Below are positions 7,172 through 16,501 of a stretch of DNA of 43,303 bases, piece by piece; the stretch's first letter is position 1, and the number at the start of each line of letters is the position of its first letter. This DNA comes from Chloroflexota bacterium (GTDB taxonomy: Bacteria > Chloroflexota > Chloroflexia > Chloroheliales > Chloroheliaceae), in the NCBI GenBank assembly GCA_028287745.1, contig JAQBPB010000113.1:1-43303 (forward strand), written 5' to 3'. The notes below the pieces were generated by a model. It searched no databases. It was not told the DNA's origin and was given only the letters and a program-made list of their open reading frames with translations. A program made the translations under genes and the position numbers.

Positions 7172-9106
7172 ATGGTTAATGGCTCATTTTCATCTGAAAA
7201 CAAAAAACCTTCCCAATACCAACCTTTAACCCACGATGCTAATCTCCTTGTGGTAGTCAGCGGCCGCTATGAGCTGCTGGAATTGATCGGGCAGGGCGCT
7301 ATGTCACGGGTCTACAGAGCCCTGGACCGGGTTCTCGACCGCATTGTGGCCGTTAAGTTACTGCGCGAGGAATATGGCAGCGATGAGAACTTCGTAGCCC
7401 GGTTTTTCCGGGAAGCCCGGGCCGTGGCTAAAATCTCCAGCCCGAATATTGTAGACATTTACGATTACGGCCAGCACAACAATACTTATTTTATTGTGAT
7501 GCCCTTTATTGAGGGTACCGACCTAAAAGAGCTTATTCGCCACCAGGGGAGTTTGCCCGCAGACTATGCCGTAACTATCGCCAACGATATCCTGGTCGGC
7601 CTGGCCGCCGCCCACAGCAACGGCATTATTCACCGTGATGTTAAACCCCAGAATATTATGATCCGGGCCAGCGATAGTGAAGCCAAATTAACCGACTTTG
7701 GCGTGGCTTATGCCCTGGATGGGGTTCAGATTACCACCAACGGTATGGCAATCGGCACGGCCTATTATATGGCGCCCGAGCAGGCCAGCGGCGGTACCCT
7801 GGGACCGTATACCGACCTGTATGCGGTGGGCGTGGTGTTATTTGAAATGCTGTCAGGCCGGTTGCCCTTCCTGGCTGACAACCACATGCAGATAATGTTG
7901 CAGCATGTGAATGACCCGCCGCCGACCCTGCGGAGTATTGGCGTGCCGGTGTCACCTGAACTGGACCAGGTTGTACAAAAAACCTTGATGAAGAACCCGG
8001 CCCACCGCTTTCAAAACGCCCTTGAAATGCGCGATGCTCTTTTGAACATTCCCCTGATGGATTCGTTAAATGGGCCAGCCGCCGGGGTAACAAGCAGGAA
8101 AAAGCCGGGTCCGAAAGCCAGGCCGGCCGCTTATGCCGCCCCTGACGTATCCCCGGAAACCGGCGCCAGGCCGCTTTACCGGCGGCCCGCCGTAATCATT
8201 CCGCTGCTGCTGGGCCTTTTGTTGCTGTTAGGGCTGGGGTTCCTGGGGCTGCTGCTTACTTCAAATAAAGACAGAGCCACCCCAACTTCGCTGGTGGTCT
8301 TGCCGGTCATGACTGCTACGGCCAGTGCCGGGACTGTGTCGGCTCCACCCGCAAATTCTGTACCGCTGGCTACCGTCAGCCTGCCTGCCGAACCCCTGCC
8401 GACCGTAACTGCCAGTCCGGTCGTCCAAACAGCGGCCGCGCCTACCGTGATACCGCAGCCAACGGCTACTCCCGTGCCACCGACCGCGACCGCTGTACCG
8501 CCGACCGCGACCGCTGTACCGCCCACCGCGACCGCTGTACCGCCCACCGCGACCGCTGTACCGCCCACCGCCACACCCATTCCACCGACCCCGACCAGGG
8601 TTATTCCGACCGCGACTGCGGTGCCTCCGCCTAATCCGGGCAATTTTTCCAGCAGCAATAACTCTTTTACACCTTATTCCCTGGCAGGTTCCTATAGGCG
8701 GGATGACGGGCGGCTTTACGGACGGCCCGAAGTAGCCCTGTATGGGTCTGGAAGTGGCTATGAACAGGGTACCTACAATTTTAAGGCGGATAGTTTGCCG
8801 GCAGTGCCGGTAGTGCTGACCCTGACCGGGCTGGATGACGAACGGCGCGAAAACAATAGTATGCAAGTAATTCTAAACGGCACTCAAATTTATAATGGGC
8901 CTTCCGGTTTCCCGAATGTGCCAACCAGCGACAACGGCGAGGGCGGCGCGGACCGCTATTGGGGTCAATTCAGAATCAATGTTCCGGCCAATCTCTTCAA
9001 TGCGGGTACTAACTCGCTGGTTATACGCAACAATACTCCCTGGCAAGGGTATCTCGGCATACCCTATATCTTAATCAATCAGGTAAATATTACACCGGGC
9101 CAGTAA
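7172..9106 (+). CDS. membrane-anchored PknB-like serine/threonine protein kinase
   Basis: Residues about 32-295 form a Hanks-type kinase: glycine loop GQGAMSRV (40-47), catalytic Lys in VAVKLL (62), HRDVKPQN (about 154-161), DFGVA (175-179) and APEQ (201-204), so it should be active. A juxtamembrane linker leads to one membrane helix (about 338-362), then a Thr/Pro-rich stalk with five exact PPTATAV-type heptads (about 435-469), and a C-terminal beta-rich domain (about 490-644) that resembles a jelly-roll/carbohydrate-binding fold, presumably the external sensor. There are no PASTA repeats. The ATG at 7172 follows GGAG at 7158-7161; a TTG at 7133 would add 13 residues without a ribosome site. 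The pentapeptide-repeat gene follows on the same strand after its own promoter. Confidence 0.92.
   Translation: MVNGSFSSENKKPSQYQPLTHDANLLVVVSGRYELLELIGQGAMSRVYRALDRVLDRIVAVKLLREEYGSDENFVARFFREARAVAKISSPNIVDIYDYGQHNNTYFIVMPFIEGTDLKELIRHQGSLPADYAVTIANDILVGLAAAHSNGIIHRDVKPQNIMIRASDSEAKLTDFGVAYALDGVQITTNGMAIGTAYYMAPEQASGGTLGPYTDLYAVGVVLFEMLSGRLPFLADNHMQIMLQHVNDPPPTLRSIGVPVSPELDQVVQKTLMKNPAHRFQNALEMRDALLNIPLMDSLNGPAAGVTSRKKPGPKARPAAYAAPDVSPETGARPLYRRPAVIIPLLLGLLLLLGLGFLGLLLTSNKDRATPTSLVVLPVMTATASAGTVSAPPANSVPLATVSLPAEPLPTVTASPVVQTAAAPTVIPQPTATPVPPTATAVPPTATAVPPTATAVPPTATAVPPTATPIPPTPTRVIPTATAVPPPNPGNFSSSNNSFTPYSLAGSYRRDDGRLYGRPEVALYGSGSGYEQGTYNFKADSLPAVPVVLTLTGLDDERRENNSMQVILNGTQIYNGPSGFPNVPTSDNGEGGADRYWGQFRINVPANLFNAGTNSLVIRNNTPWQGYLGIPYILINQVNITPGQ
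8474..8578 (+). repeat. five tandem 21-bp repeats encoding the kinase stalk
   Basis: Five consecutive 21-base units (8474, 8495, 8516, 8537, 8558) of the type GTACCGCCCACCGCGACCGCT encode V-P-P-T-A-T-A. Units 3 and 4 are identical and the others differ by one to a few bases, which fits recent expansion by slippage. Copy number probably varies between strains and sets the length of the extracellular stalk. Confidence 0.9.
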
Positions 9107-9194
9107 ATCGAAAATCCAGCGGGTGAATAAAGCCAGCCTGTTACCGGCAGCCAGCGGTCCTTTAGTGTCAGGTAGCACAATTGGGCCGGTTTAT

Positions 9195-9222
9195 TTGTTT
9201 TAGTCCTGATTAGGGTTATAAT
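9195..9222 (+). promoter_or_regulatory. promoter of the pentapeptide-repeat gene
   Basis: TTGTTT (9195-9200), 16-base spacer, perfect TATAAT (9217-9222). It lies about 45 bases before the TTG start at 9269. Confidence 0.6.
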
Positions 9223-9268
9223 AGAAAGTGATTTACAACCACTATCGGATTAACCGGAGGAGGTACCT

Positions 9269-11017
9269 TTGAGTTTTGAGCCGGAAGAAATTTCCCTCAA
9301 ACCGGATAAGTCCCTGACCAGGGCGGACGTAGAAGCTTTGCTGCTTCAACAAGGCAGTCCTGCCAGACTTAATTTGAGTGGACTGAACCTTTCAGTTGTA
9401 GATTTTTCCGGAATGGACCTGTCCGGTGCCGCCTTTAGTTATACCCATCTTAACGGGGCAAATCTGCTTAATGCCAATCTTGAAAAGGCTGATTTAAGAG
9501 GCGCCCGGCTAAATGGCGTTAGGGGGTCTAATACTCGCCTGGCGGAAGCTAACCTGGATGGCGCCAGCCTGATTGAAGCCAGGTTGGAAGGGGCCGTTTT
9601 TTGGAAGGCCCAGTTGACCAACGCTAATCTGAGCGGTGCGGCTTTGCGGAACGCTGACCTGCACGAAGTTAATCTTACCGGGGCAAATCTTTCCGAGGCT
9701 GACCTGAGTGGAGCCGACCTTAGTAAAGCCTGCCTGTACCAGGCCAATCTCAGCCGGACTATTTTACTGGAAGCCAATCTAACTGAGGCTGATTTGCATG
9801 AGGCCATCCTGGGTGGGGCAAAGTTACACGGTGCGCGGCTGGAAAAAACTAACCTGAGCCGGGTGCGGCTGGTGCTGGTCAAGCTGCAGGAAGCTAAATT
9901 GTGCCAGGCCAATTTGAGCCACTGCGATTTAAGCTGGTCTGACCTGAGTAGGGCTAATCTTTCCAGGGCCGATTTGAGTGAGGCAAAACTTGTTGAAACC
10001 GACCTGACCGGCGCTGACTTGCGGGATGCTATTTTAACTAATGCCAATTTTAGCGGCGCCAACCTGACTGAGGCCAGGCTGATCGGGGCCGATTTACAGG
10101 CGGTTAACCTGAGTGGGGCTAACCTGACCGGTGCTTACCTGTCCGAACAGCAAAAAGCCCTTTTAGATCTCCGGGGCGATGTGCTTGGCCTGGCCGAAAC
10201 CAGGACCGCCCAGGAATTGAGTGACCTGGAAGCGCAGCACGCGCCGGAAGAAGTGCCCGAATCGCCAAACGGCTTTGTTACCCCAATCGCCCTGGTTGAC
10301 CTGGAACAGCCTGAACCGGACGCTACCGCTCTTGAAGCGGCCGCCGAATTGCCGCTCCTGGTACCTGAAACCTTCGAAGATACGGCGGCAACCGCTGCTG
10401 CGCTACCAGACTTGCTCTCACTGGTGGTTGCTCTTGACCCTCAAAGCCAGGGACCGGACGCAACCGCTGAAACATCCGTCCCTGATGAGGCCGCTGCCCC
10501 GGGTTTAAAGTTGCTGATAAAAGAACAGCCCCTGGGAGCCCAAAGCCTGGCAAACCTGCTGGCCGCCCTGGAAGAATTGTACGGCTGCTTCCGATTAATA
10601 GAACAGGGCCGGTTTGCGGAGTTGATCGAGTTTAGCCGCATATCGGCTAAACGTGGCGAGCAGCCTGCGGCCCTTATAATTACCGGGTTTAGCAGCGCCA
10701 GCGGTGAAATAGAGTTAGCCTCTGCCGAAAACCCGTCCACCTCTCTACAGGGCCTTGATGGGATATTGGCCGGTATAGTGCGGCCGGAAAAGCCGCAGGG
10801 CGCGGACCCGGCAGGACGCCAGAAAGCCGTTGAGGCTGCCCGGGTGCTGGCGGAAACCACGCTGCAAAGCCTATTTCCGGGTCTTGACCCGGCTGTCAGG
10901 GTTATGGCCGCCCAAACCATGCTTGAAAGTATCCTGAGCCTGGCAACCGGACCGGAACTTGCACCTGGCGGAAACCCGCCCGGTGACTTTGCGCCAACCC
11001 CACTACCGGCCGGTTAG
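9269..11017 (+). CDS. pentapeptide-repeat protein with C-terminal alpha/beta domain
   Basis: The start is TTG at 9269, fixed by GGAGGAGG (9256-9263) five bases upstream. Residues about 34-292 are some fifty A(D/N)LXX pentapeptides, which fold as a right-handed quadrilateral beta-helix. An acidic Pro/Ala-rich linker (about 293-415) joins this to a C-terminal domain (about 415-560) that opens with LKLLIKEQPLGAQSLANLL and contains a PAALIITGFSSASGEIEL strand-turn-strand. I cannot name this domain with certainty; it resembles small alpha/beta domains attached to signalling or effector proteins in multicellular bacteria. There is no signal peptide, so it is likely cytosolic. It lies next to the Ser/Thr kinase and might be its partner, which is inference only. 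Confidence 0.85.
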   Translation: MSFEPEEISLKPDKSLTRADVEALLLQQGSPARLNLSGLNLSVVDFSGMDLSGAAFSYTHLNGANLLNANLEKADLRGARLNGVRGSNTRLAEANLDGASLIEARLEGAVFWKAQLTNANLSGAALRNADLHEVNLTGANLSEADLSGADLSKACLYQANLSRTILLEANLTEADLHEAILGGAKLHGARLEKTNLSRVRLVLVKLQEAKLCQANLSHCDLSWSDLSRANLSRADLSEAKLVETDLTGADLRDAILTNANFSGANLTEARLIGADLQAVNLSGANLTGAYLSEQQKALLDLRGDVLGLAETRTAQELSDLEAQHAPEEVPESPNGFVTPIALVDLEQPEPDATALEAAAELPLLVPETFEDTAATAAALPDLLSLVVALDPQSQGPDATAETSVPDEAAAPGLKLLIKEQPLGAQSLANLLAALEELYGCFRLIEQGRFAELIEFSRISAKRGEQPAALIITGFSSASGEIELASAENPSTSLQGLDGILAGIVRPEKPQGADPAGRQKAVEAARVLAETTLQSLFPGLDPAVRVMAAQTMLESILSLATGPELAPGGNPPGDFAPTPLPAG

Positions 11018-11116
11018 GTTCGCCGGTTACAGGCTAAAGCGCCTAGCTTTCGCGGCGCCAATCTAAGAGGCTGTTTTTGCCTGAAAAGTGTAAGTACCCG
11101 GTTATTTCACTTAATT

Positions 11117-11146
11117 TTGTGCCAGACGCGATTTTTACGGTATAAT
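11117..11146 (+). promoter_or_regulatory. promoter of the DapA-family gene
   Basis: TTGTGC (11117-11122), 18-base spacer, perfect TATAAT (11141-11146); transcription would begin about 35 bases before the ATG at 11188. Confidence 0.55.
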
Positions 11147-11187
11147 TTATAGATACTTTATCCTTCGAAAACTTTAAGGAGTGTTTC

Positions 11188-12090
11188 ATGTCCATAACCA
11201 ACCGGTTAGCCGGGGTTTTTCCGCCTGTACCTACCCCTTTTGACGCGCAGGGTGATATTGCGCCCGCTAAATTAGCGGATAACCTGCGCCAGCTAGCTAC
11301 TACTTCTTTGAGCGGGTTTATTATCCTGGGTAGCAATGGTGAGTATGTTTACCTGGACGAAGCCGAGAAACAGGAACTGTTCACGGCGGCCCGTCAGGCC
11401 ATTCCGGCTGACCGCCTGTTTGTCGCCGGGACCGGGGCCGAGTCGACCCGGATGGCGCTGCGCCTGACCCTGGCCGCAGCCGCGGCAGGGGCCGATGCGG
11501 CGATTGTAATTACGCCTTCTTACTATAAACCGGCCATGGGCCACGAGGCCCAGGTCAAGCATTTTACTACCCTGGCCGATGCTTCACCTATCCCGGTTAT
11601 TCTTTACAATATGCCTGCTTACGCCGGGATTGATATGAGCGTGGATACTGTCCTCAAGCTGGCGGAACACCCTAATATTATCGGCCTGAAAGAAAGTTCC
11701 GGAAATATTGTAAAAATCAGTGAAATTGTCAGGGAAGTAACGGCGCGCTCTTTGGATTTCAAAGTGTTAGCCGGGTCGGCTTCTTTCCTTCAGGCGGCCC
11801 TGGCGGTCGGTGCCACCGGCGGAATTGTCGCTACGGCCAACGTAGCGCCGGAGCAGTGTATCGAGCTTTACCGCTTAACAACCGGCGAGGGTACCAACCA
11901 GTCCGCCCGCGACCTGCAGCACCGCCTTCTGCCCCTGAATGCGGCGGTAACTACCCGGTTCGGAGTCGCCGGATTAAAATATGCTATGGAAAAGGTTAAG
12001 CTCTACGGCGGCGATGTCCGGCCGCCTTTACTGCCGTTAACAGCGCCAGGCCGGTCGGAAATAGACCGGATTTTATCAGAGCTAGAGTAG
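11188..12090 (+). CDS. dihydrodipicolinate synthase/N-acetylneuraminate lyase family aldolase
   Basis: A 300-residue (beta/alpha)8 barrel of usual family length. It has GSNGE at 48-52 (the GxxGE carboxylate-binding loop), the catalytic Tyr at 140 in ILYNMP, and the Schiff-base Lys at 168 in GLKESSG. The family condenses or cleaves pyruvate with an aldehyde. The GSNGE in place of the usual GTTGE, and the absence of neighbouring lysine-pathway genes, point away from a housekeeping DapA and towards 4-hydroxy-2-oxoglutarate aldolase or a sugar-acid lyase/dehydratase; the substrate is undecided. AAGGAG lies 6 bases before the ATG. It is monocistronic, with an inverted repeat after the stop. Confidence 0.85.
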   Translation: MSITNRLAGVFPPVPTPFDAQGDIAPAKLADNLRQLATTSLSGFIILGSNGEYVYLDEAEKQELFTAARQAIPADRLFVAGTGAESTRMALRLTLAAAAAGADAAIVITPSYYKPAMGHEAQVKHFTTLADASPIPVILYNMPAYAGIDMSVDTVLKLAEHPNIIGLKESSGNIVKISEIVREVTARSLDFKVLAGSASFLQAALAVGATGGIVATANVAPEQCIELYRLTTGEGTNQSARDLQHRLLPLNAAVTTRFGVAGLKYAMEKVKLYGGDVRPPLLPLTAPGRSEIDRILSELE

Positions 12091-12112
12091 TTGTCCCAAT
12101 AAGTTTCGGCAA

Positions 12113-12160
12113 GGGGAGCAAAACCATTCTATAAATTAGAAAGAACACTTATTGCTCCCC
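12113..12160 (+). terminator. stem-loop after the DapA-family gene
   Basis: Nine-base perfect arms GGGGAGCAA (12113-12121) and TTGCTCCCC (12152-12160) enclose a 30-base AT-rich loop. No T-run follows, so it could be a weak terminator, an mRNA-stabilising stem, or an operator for the promoter at 12192-12220. Confidence 0.45.
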
Positions 12161-12191
12161 AATCTCGTTTCAACGCACAACGCCCAACCCC

Positions 12192-12220
12192 TTCACAATA
12201 TGTTCAAGCTTCGTTATACT
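12192..12220 (+). promoter_or_regulatory. sigma70-type promoter of the 886-aa membrane-protein gene
   Basis: TTCACA (12192-12197), 17-base spacer, TATACT (12215-12220): both 5/6 matches with ideal spacing. The predicted start near 12227 rules out the TTG at 12222 as initiation codon and supports the ATG at 12258. Confidence 0.7.
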
Positions 12221-12257
12221 ATTGCAAAACATTTGGTCCTGTTTTGAGGTAATACCT

Positions 12258-14918
12258 ATGCAATACTCCTCCTCACTGTTAAAGCGGGGTGTCCGGTTAA
12301 AAATCTCACCGGTTTTCACCTGCTTTCTTTTCGGGCTGCTTTTGAGTATCGGTATTTTCGCCGGGACTCCTTCCACGGCGCTCTCTGACCAGCCCAAAGC
12401 TAATCCTAATGTAAAAATGACGGCCCATTCGCTTTTTAATGGAAACTTTAAATTTGGCGATTGGCTGCCCGTGGAAGTCTCCCTGGAAAATTTTGGAGAA
12501 GAAGTCCAGGTCGAGGTCCAGGCCAATATTGCAACCCGGGTGAATGCGGTAACTTACAATACTACTTACCAGCGGGATGTCACACTTAGCGAGCGGGCCA
12601 ATAAGCGCCTTTTGCTGTATATCGTGCCTTTTGTCGAAACTTCTAATTCTTCAGGCCAGGTAGTCTATGATACGCCGATTATTTTAAAGGCTGGTAACCA
12701 GAAACTCGCCGAAGCGAAAGTTAACCTGCAGCCTCGTATTCCCACCGATTACCTGGTCGGCACCTTTACCCAGGACCCGAACGGCCTCAACAATTTGAAT
12801 AATCTTAAAGTTGGCGGCGGCCAGCGCAACCGGGTTACCAGTTTAAACCTTAGTTTGAATGATATTCCAGACCGGGGCAGCGGCTTACATTCTTTTAACG
12901 CTTTAATTTTTAGCGACCAAAATACCGATAGCCTTTCGGCGGAACAGCGTACCGCCCTGCGTGACTACGTGGAAGGCGGCGGCCAGATTATCCTGGCAGG
13001 CGGCAGCGGGTGGAGTAAAGTCCAATCGGGCTTTAACCCCGCCTTTTTACCCCTGGACGTCCATAATTATGTAAACATAGCAAGCCTGGATAGCCTGATA
13101 CCGCCCGGTGGGGAGGAAATAAAAGCCAGCGGGCCTCTCAGCCGCCCGGCCGTAATTGCCCAGGGCCAGGTAATGAAAGATGCCCGGCTACTCAGCCATA
13201 TTTTGAATGGTAATATTGTTGTGCCCATCGCGGCTGAACGCAAAGTTGGAGCGGGCCGGGTGGTAGCAATGAGTGTGGACCTGGCGGTCCCGCCACTCAC
13301 AGATTGGAATGGCTCTACTCAATTCTGGCTGGAGCTTTTTAGTTTTAATGTAACCCCGCCTCACCAGCTTTATACGGAAACCAATCCTCAGATAAAAAAT
13401 GCTTCCGACATGTTGAATCTGGTTACCAATGTGCCGGAATTAAAACTGCCGGATATTTCAACATTCTTTATATTACTGGCTATTTACATGGTCCTGATGG
13501 GGCCGGTAAACTATTTAGTATTGAAAAAGGTTAAACGCCTGGCCCTCTCCTGGATAACGCTGCCAGCCCTCACAGCACTATTTACTTTTATGGTACTCAA
13601 TTATGCTAACTCGCAACCACCCGGCCAGGTGCTTATTAACCAGTTGAGCGTAATACAGGTAGGTGCCGACCAGGACCTGGCGCAGTTACGGTCTTATTCA
13701 GCGGTATTCTCGCCCGAAGAGCGTAACTATGATATAAACCCGGTAGTGGCTAACCTGTCTAATCAAAGCCGGATTTTAATTAGCCCGCTTAATCGCTCCA
13801 ATAGCAGCTTGAGCGATGCGGATGCGGTCCGGTTAATGGTGCAGGGCGACCGTCCTTACCTGGACAATTTTGAGATAGGCCAGTGGAATGCCCAGGGTTT
13901 TGCCCTGGAGACCAGCATCCAGGCGCAACCTTATCAAATCTCCGCCGACCTTCATTATGAGGATGGCAAAATTGTCGGTACCATCCATAATAACACCGCC
14001 CTATCCTTAAAAAATACTATGCTAACCCTGGGCGATGCGCCGGTTAAATTTAAGGACGTTATTGAAGCGGGGGAAATCGTGCCGGTAGACTTTACGCTGC
14101 CTTCCCCGACCGCGGCCTCCCAGGCTTTCTGTTCGACCAGCTTTAGCAGCAGTTCATCCTTTAACAGTGCTACCCCTTCCGAAAGGATTGCCAATCTTTT
14201 CCAGCAAGACCGCAAAGACGATAAGGTAATCCAGGTCCGGGCTAATTTCCTGCGCAAAATCTATGACAGCGGGCGCTACAGTCCGGTGAACACGCTGCGC
14301 GGCCTGGATTTAATTGCCTGGATGGACCAGAACCCGGCGCCTATTTCGGTGAACGGAATTACCAGCCAATCCAAATCCAGCCAGGTTTTATTGGCCCGGC
14401 TACCGGTGAATTTTGAAACAAGTGGTGGGGATGGGCGCTTATTACTGCCTTCAATGGCATTTTTCCCGGAATCAGTGACCTCCAGCAACGGCGTGGCCGC
14501 GCAATCTACCCGCACTGACCGCACCGACCAGATCTGTGTCATTAAAAATAGCGTTACCACCCAGTTCCGACTGCCGTTGGAGAGCGGCCCTTTTAAGGTC
14601 AAAAAATTGACCTTGTATATCAACTCTTTTACCTCCGGCGGCGGCGGGCAGCGCGGCGTGGTTGCGCCGGAAAGTGTCGAAATGTATGATTTCCAGGCTC
14701 AATCCTGGGCCGTGTTACCAAATATAACTAACAGTGCTGTCCAGGTAAACACCGGCAGTAATTTTACAAACCCACCCCCACCGGTTAAAAACGTTATTGA
14801 TAACGCGAGCCGCTATGCCGACCCGGTTACCGGACGAATTTTGCTGCGGATAAGTTCCAATACGACAGCGCCGCTATTTGTGCAACAGGGTTTAGAAGTA
14901 GAGGGCAGCCGGACATAA
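12258..14918 (+). CDS. large membrane-anchored extracytoplasmic protein, 886 aa
   Basis: The N-terminus has a signal/anchor (hydrophobic residues about 17-37). The following ~350 residues are beta-rich (KFGDWLPVEVSLENFGEEVQVEV, an Ig-like opening) and then a Rossmann-like segment, FNALIFSDQNTDSL...LRDYVEGGGQIILAGG, similar to the glutamine-amidotransferase-like domains of DUF4350/BatA-type proteins. Two membrane helices occur near residues 405-430 and 440-460 (STFFILLAIYMVLMGPVNYL and the next segment). The C-terminal ~420 residues are again beta-rich and extracytoplasmic. No catalytic motif is apparent. ATG at 12258 is preceded by GAGGT and by a good promoter. It meets the minus-strand carboxyltransferase gene tail to tail with only 3 bases between the stops. 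Confidence 0.7.
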   Translation: MQYSSSLLKRGVRLKISPVFTCFLFGLLLSIGIFAGTPSTALSDQPKANPNVKMTAHSLFNGNFKFGDWLPVEVSLENFGEEVQVEVQANIATRVNAVTYNTTYQRDVTLSERANKRLLLYIVPFVETSNSSGQVVYDTPIILKAGNQKLAEAKVNLQPRIPTDYLVGTFTQDPNGLNNLNNLKVGGGQRNRVTSLNLSLNDIPDRGSGLHSFNALIFSDQNTDSLSAEQRTALRDYVEGGGQIILAGGSGWSKVQSGFNPAFLPLDVHNYVNIASLDSLIPPGGEEIKASGPLSRPAVIAQGQVMKDARLLSHILNGNIVVPIAAERKVGAGRVVAMSVDLAVPPLTDWNGSTQFWLELFSFNVTPPHQLYTETNPQIKNASDMLNLVTNVPELKLPDISTFFILLAIYMVLMGPVNYLVLKKVKRLALSWITLPALTALFTFMVLNYANSQPPGQVLINQLSVIQVGADQDLAQLRSYSAVFSPEERNYDINPVVANLSNQSRILISPLNRSNSSLSDADAVRLMVQGDRPYLDNFEIGQWNAQGFALETSIQAQPYQISADLHYEDGKIVGTIHNNTALSLKNTMLTLGDAPVKFKDVIEAGEIVPVDFTLPSPTAASQAFCSTSFSSSSSFNSATPSERIANLFQQDRKDDKVIQVRANFLRKIYDSGRYSPVNTLRGLDLIAWMDQNPAPISVNGITSQSKSSQVLLARLPVNFETSGGDGRLLLPSMAFFPESVTSSNGVAAQSTRTDRTDQICVIKNSVTTQFRLPLESGPFKVKKLTLYINSFTSGGGGQRGVVAPESVEMYDFQAQSWAVLPNITNSAVQVNTGSNFTNPPPPVKNVIDNASRYADPVTGRILLRISSNTTAPLFVQQGLEVEGSRT

Positions 14919-14921
14919 CAA

Positions 14922-16490
14922 TTAGTATTTTTTAGGCCAGTTACGGAGATTATGTTTTCCAATGCCGCCGGTACGGTTATTAAAGGCGGTTTCAAGGCAA
15001 GTTATCAGGTAATTCCTGGTTTCGGCCGGGACAATTACATCGTGGATTAGATATTGACCAGCGACATTATAAGGGCTGTTGTCGCGCCGCATAGCGGTTT
15101 CAAGGTTTGCGCGCTCCGCATCGGGGTCTGCTGCTGCCTTTATTTGCGGTCCATAGACTACATTAACCCCGACTTTCTCCGATACAAAACCAATCTCAGC
15201 GGTAGGCCAGGCGGCAATAAAATCCGAGCCGGTGCCGGTGCCACCCATATTATAAAAAGCCATTCCATAACTCTTGCGAATAACCAGGGCAATCTTCGGC
15301 ACTGTTACCTGGCCTAGAGCTTCCAGGAAAGTCATAATCCTGGCAGCGGCCCGCTTGCGCTCGGGTTCAAGCCCGACCAGAAACCCCGGCATATCGTGAA
15401 AGAAAATGATGGGCAGGTTAAAGGAGTCGCACAGGCAAAGGAAACTTACCGCTTTATCCATTGCATCGGTATCGAGTGCCCCGCCCAGGTGGCGCGGCTG
15501 GTTAGCTATGATACCGACCGGCTCGCCATTTAAACGGGCCAGGCTGGTTACAAGACTTTTGCCAAACCGGGGCTTAATCTCAAACAAGCTATCCTTGTCT
15601 ACAATCCGTTCCAGCAAAGGCAGAATATTGTAAACCTTGTTGGCTTTTTCCGGCAGCTCATCAAGGATACTATCCATAGTCGCGCCGGAACCGGCCGGGA
15701 CGGGCTGGCGAGGTGGTCTTTCGTTGGAGTGGGCGGGGAGGTAAGCGAGGAATTTCTTTATAAGCCCAATGGCTTCTGTATCGTTTTCGGCGACCGCGTC
15801 TACCATACCGGTTACGCCGGAATGGACTTTCCAGCCGCCAAGCTCTTCCGGCTCGATTTTCTCACCGGTAGCCACTTCCAGGACACGCGGTCCTGATACG
15901 GCCATACAAGCGCCTTTGGTCATTACCACAAAATCAGCCAGGCAAGCCTGCCAGGTTGGCTCACCGAAACTATCTCCCAGGATACCAACCACCATTGGAT
16001 TATCCCGGTAGCGGGTCAGGGAACGAATGAAAAAGTCATCCCCGGCATAAATTCCGCCAAAAGTTGCCAGCCCCACCGAGCCCATGATATCCGGCATCCG
16101 GGCACCACCGCCTTCTCCCAGGTAAACAAAAGGATAGCCGTTCTGGCTGCAAATTTGCGCTATGTTATGCTCTTTGCGTCCGGCTACCCGGCTGGAAGTA
16201 CCGGCTTTAACAGTAATGTCCGAGGCAACCAGCCCGAGCTTGCGGCCGTCTAGCTTGCCAAACCCGGCTACCTTACTATCGGCAGGAGTATCCCCGGCAT
16301 CCTGCGGCATATCGGAATGAGCCAGCAAGCCGACCTCCGAAAAACTTCCCGGGTCAACTAAAAGGCTGATACGTTCGCGGGCAGACAACTTACCCTGGGC
16401 CTTAAGCCGGGCTAGTTTTGCTTCTCCCCCACCGGCGCGGGCTTTAGCTTTGCGCCAGTGCTGGTTAGCCAGCTTTTCTTCAAAATCCAT
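14922..16490 (-). CDS. acyl-CoA carboxylase carboxyltransferase (beta) subunit
   Basis: The 522-residue protein spans both crotonase-like carboxyltransferase halves. The N-half starts with the ARERISLLVDPGSF motif of propionyl/methylcrotonyl-type subunits and has GEGGGARMPD and GGIYAG loops; the C-half includes RKSYGMAFYNMGGTGTGSD followed by AAWPTAEIGF, the acyl-CoA/biotin site. Propionyl-CoA carboxylases usually have GGAYxAM in the latter position, so specificity for another acyl-CoA (or a decarboxylase/transcarboxylase role) is possible. It transfers CO2 from carboxybiotin to an acyl-CoA, but no biotin carboxylase or carrier gene is nearby. The stop of the response-regulator gene lies only 11 bases upstream on the same strand, so the two are probably co-transcribed. 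Confidence 0.85.
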   Translation of the reverse strand: MDFEEKLANQHWRKAKARAGGGEAKLARLKAQGKLSARERISLLVDPGSFSEVGLLAHSDMPQDAGDTPADSKVAGFGKLDGRKLGLVASDITVKAGTSSRVAGRKEHNIAQICSQNGYPFVYLGEGGGARMPDIMGSVGLATFGGIYAGDDFFIRSLTRYRDNPMVVGILGDSFGEPTWQACLADFVVMTKGACMAVSGPRVLEVATGEKIEPEELGGWKVHSGVTGMVDAVAENDTEAIGLIKKFLAYLPAHSNERPPRQPVPAGSGATMDSILDELPEKANKVYNILPLLERIVDKDSLFEIKPRFGKSLVTSLARLNGEPVGIIANQPRHLGGALDTDAMDKAVSFLCLCDSFNLPIIFFHDMPGFLVGLEPERKRAAARIMTFLEALGQVTVPKIALVIRKSYGMAFYNMGGTGTGSDFIAAWPTAEIGFVSEKVGVNVVYGPQIKAAADPDAERANLETAMRRDNSPYNVAGQYLIHDVIVPAETRNYLITCLETAFNNRTGGIGKHNLRNWPKKY

Positions 16491-16501
16491 CGGGCTAATT
16501 T

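Noticed and set aside
8474..8578. Regular repeats as a possible CRISPR array
   Set aside because: The units are contiguous without spacers and lie in frame within a gene.
8176..8866. Long antisense open frames rich in Gly/Val/Thr or Arg/Gly across the kinase stalk
   Set aside because: They are mirror images of the 21-bp repeats; the plus-strand kinase explains the region and the antisense frames have no ribosome site or homology-like features.
9439..10062. 207-codon antisense frame over the pentapeptide repeats
   Set aside because: It arises from the repetitive codon pattern of the A(D/N)LXX repeats; its product is low-complexity Ser/Arg/Leu.
11188..12090. Housekeeping dapA
   Set aside because: The family motifs are present, but GSNGE replaces the usual loop and there is no lysine-pathway context, so the specific gene name was withheld.
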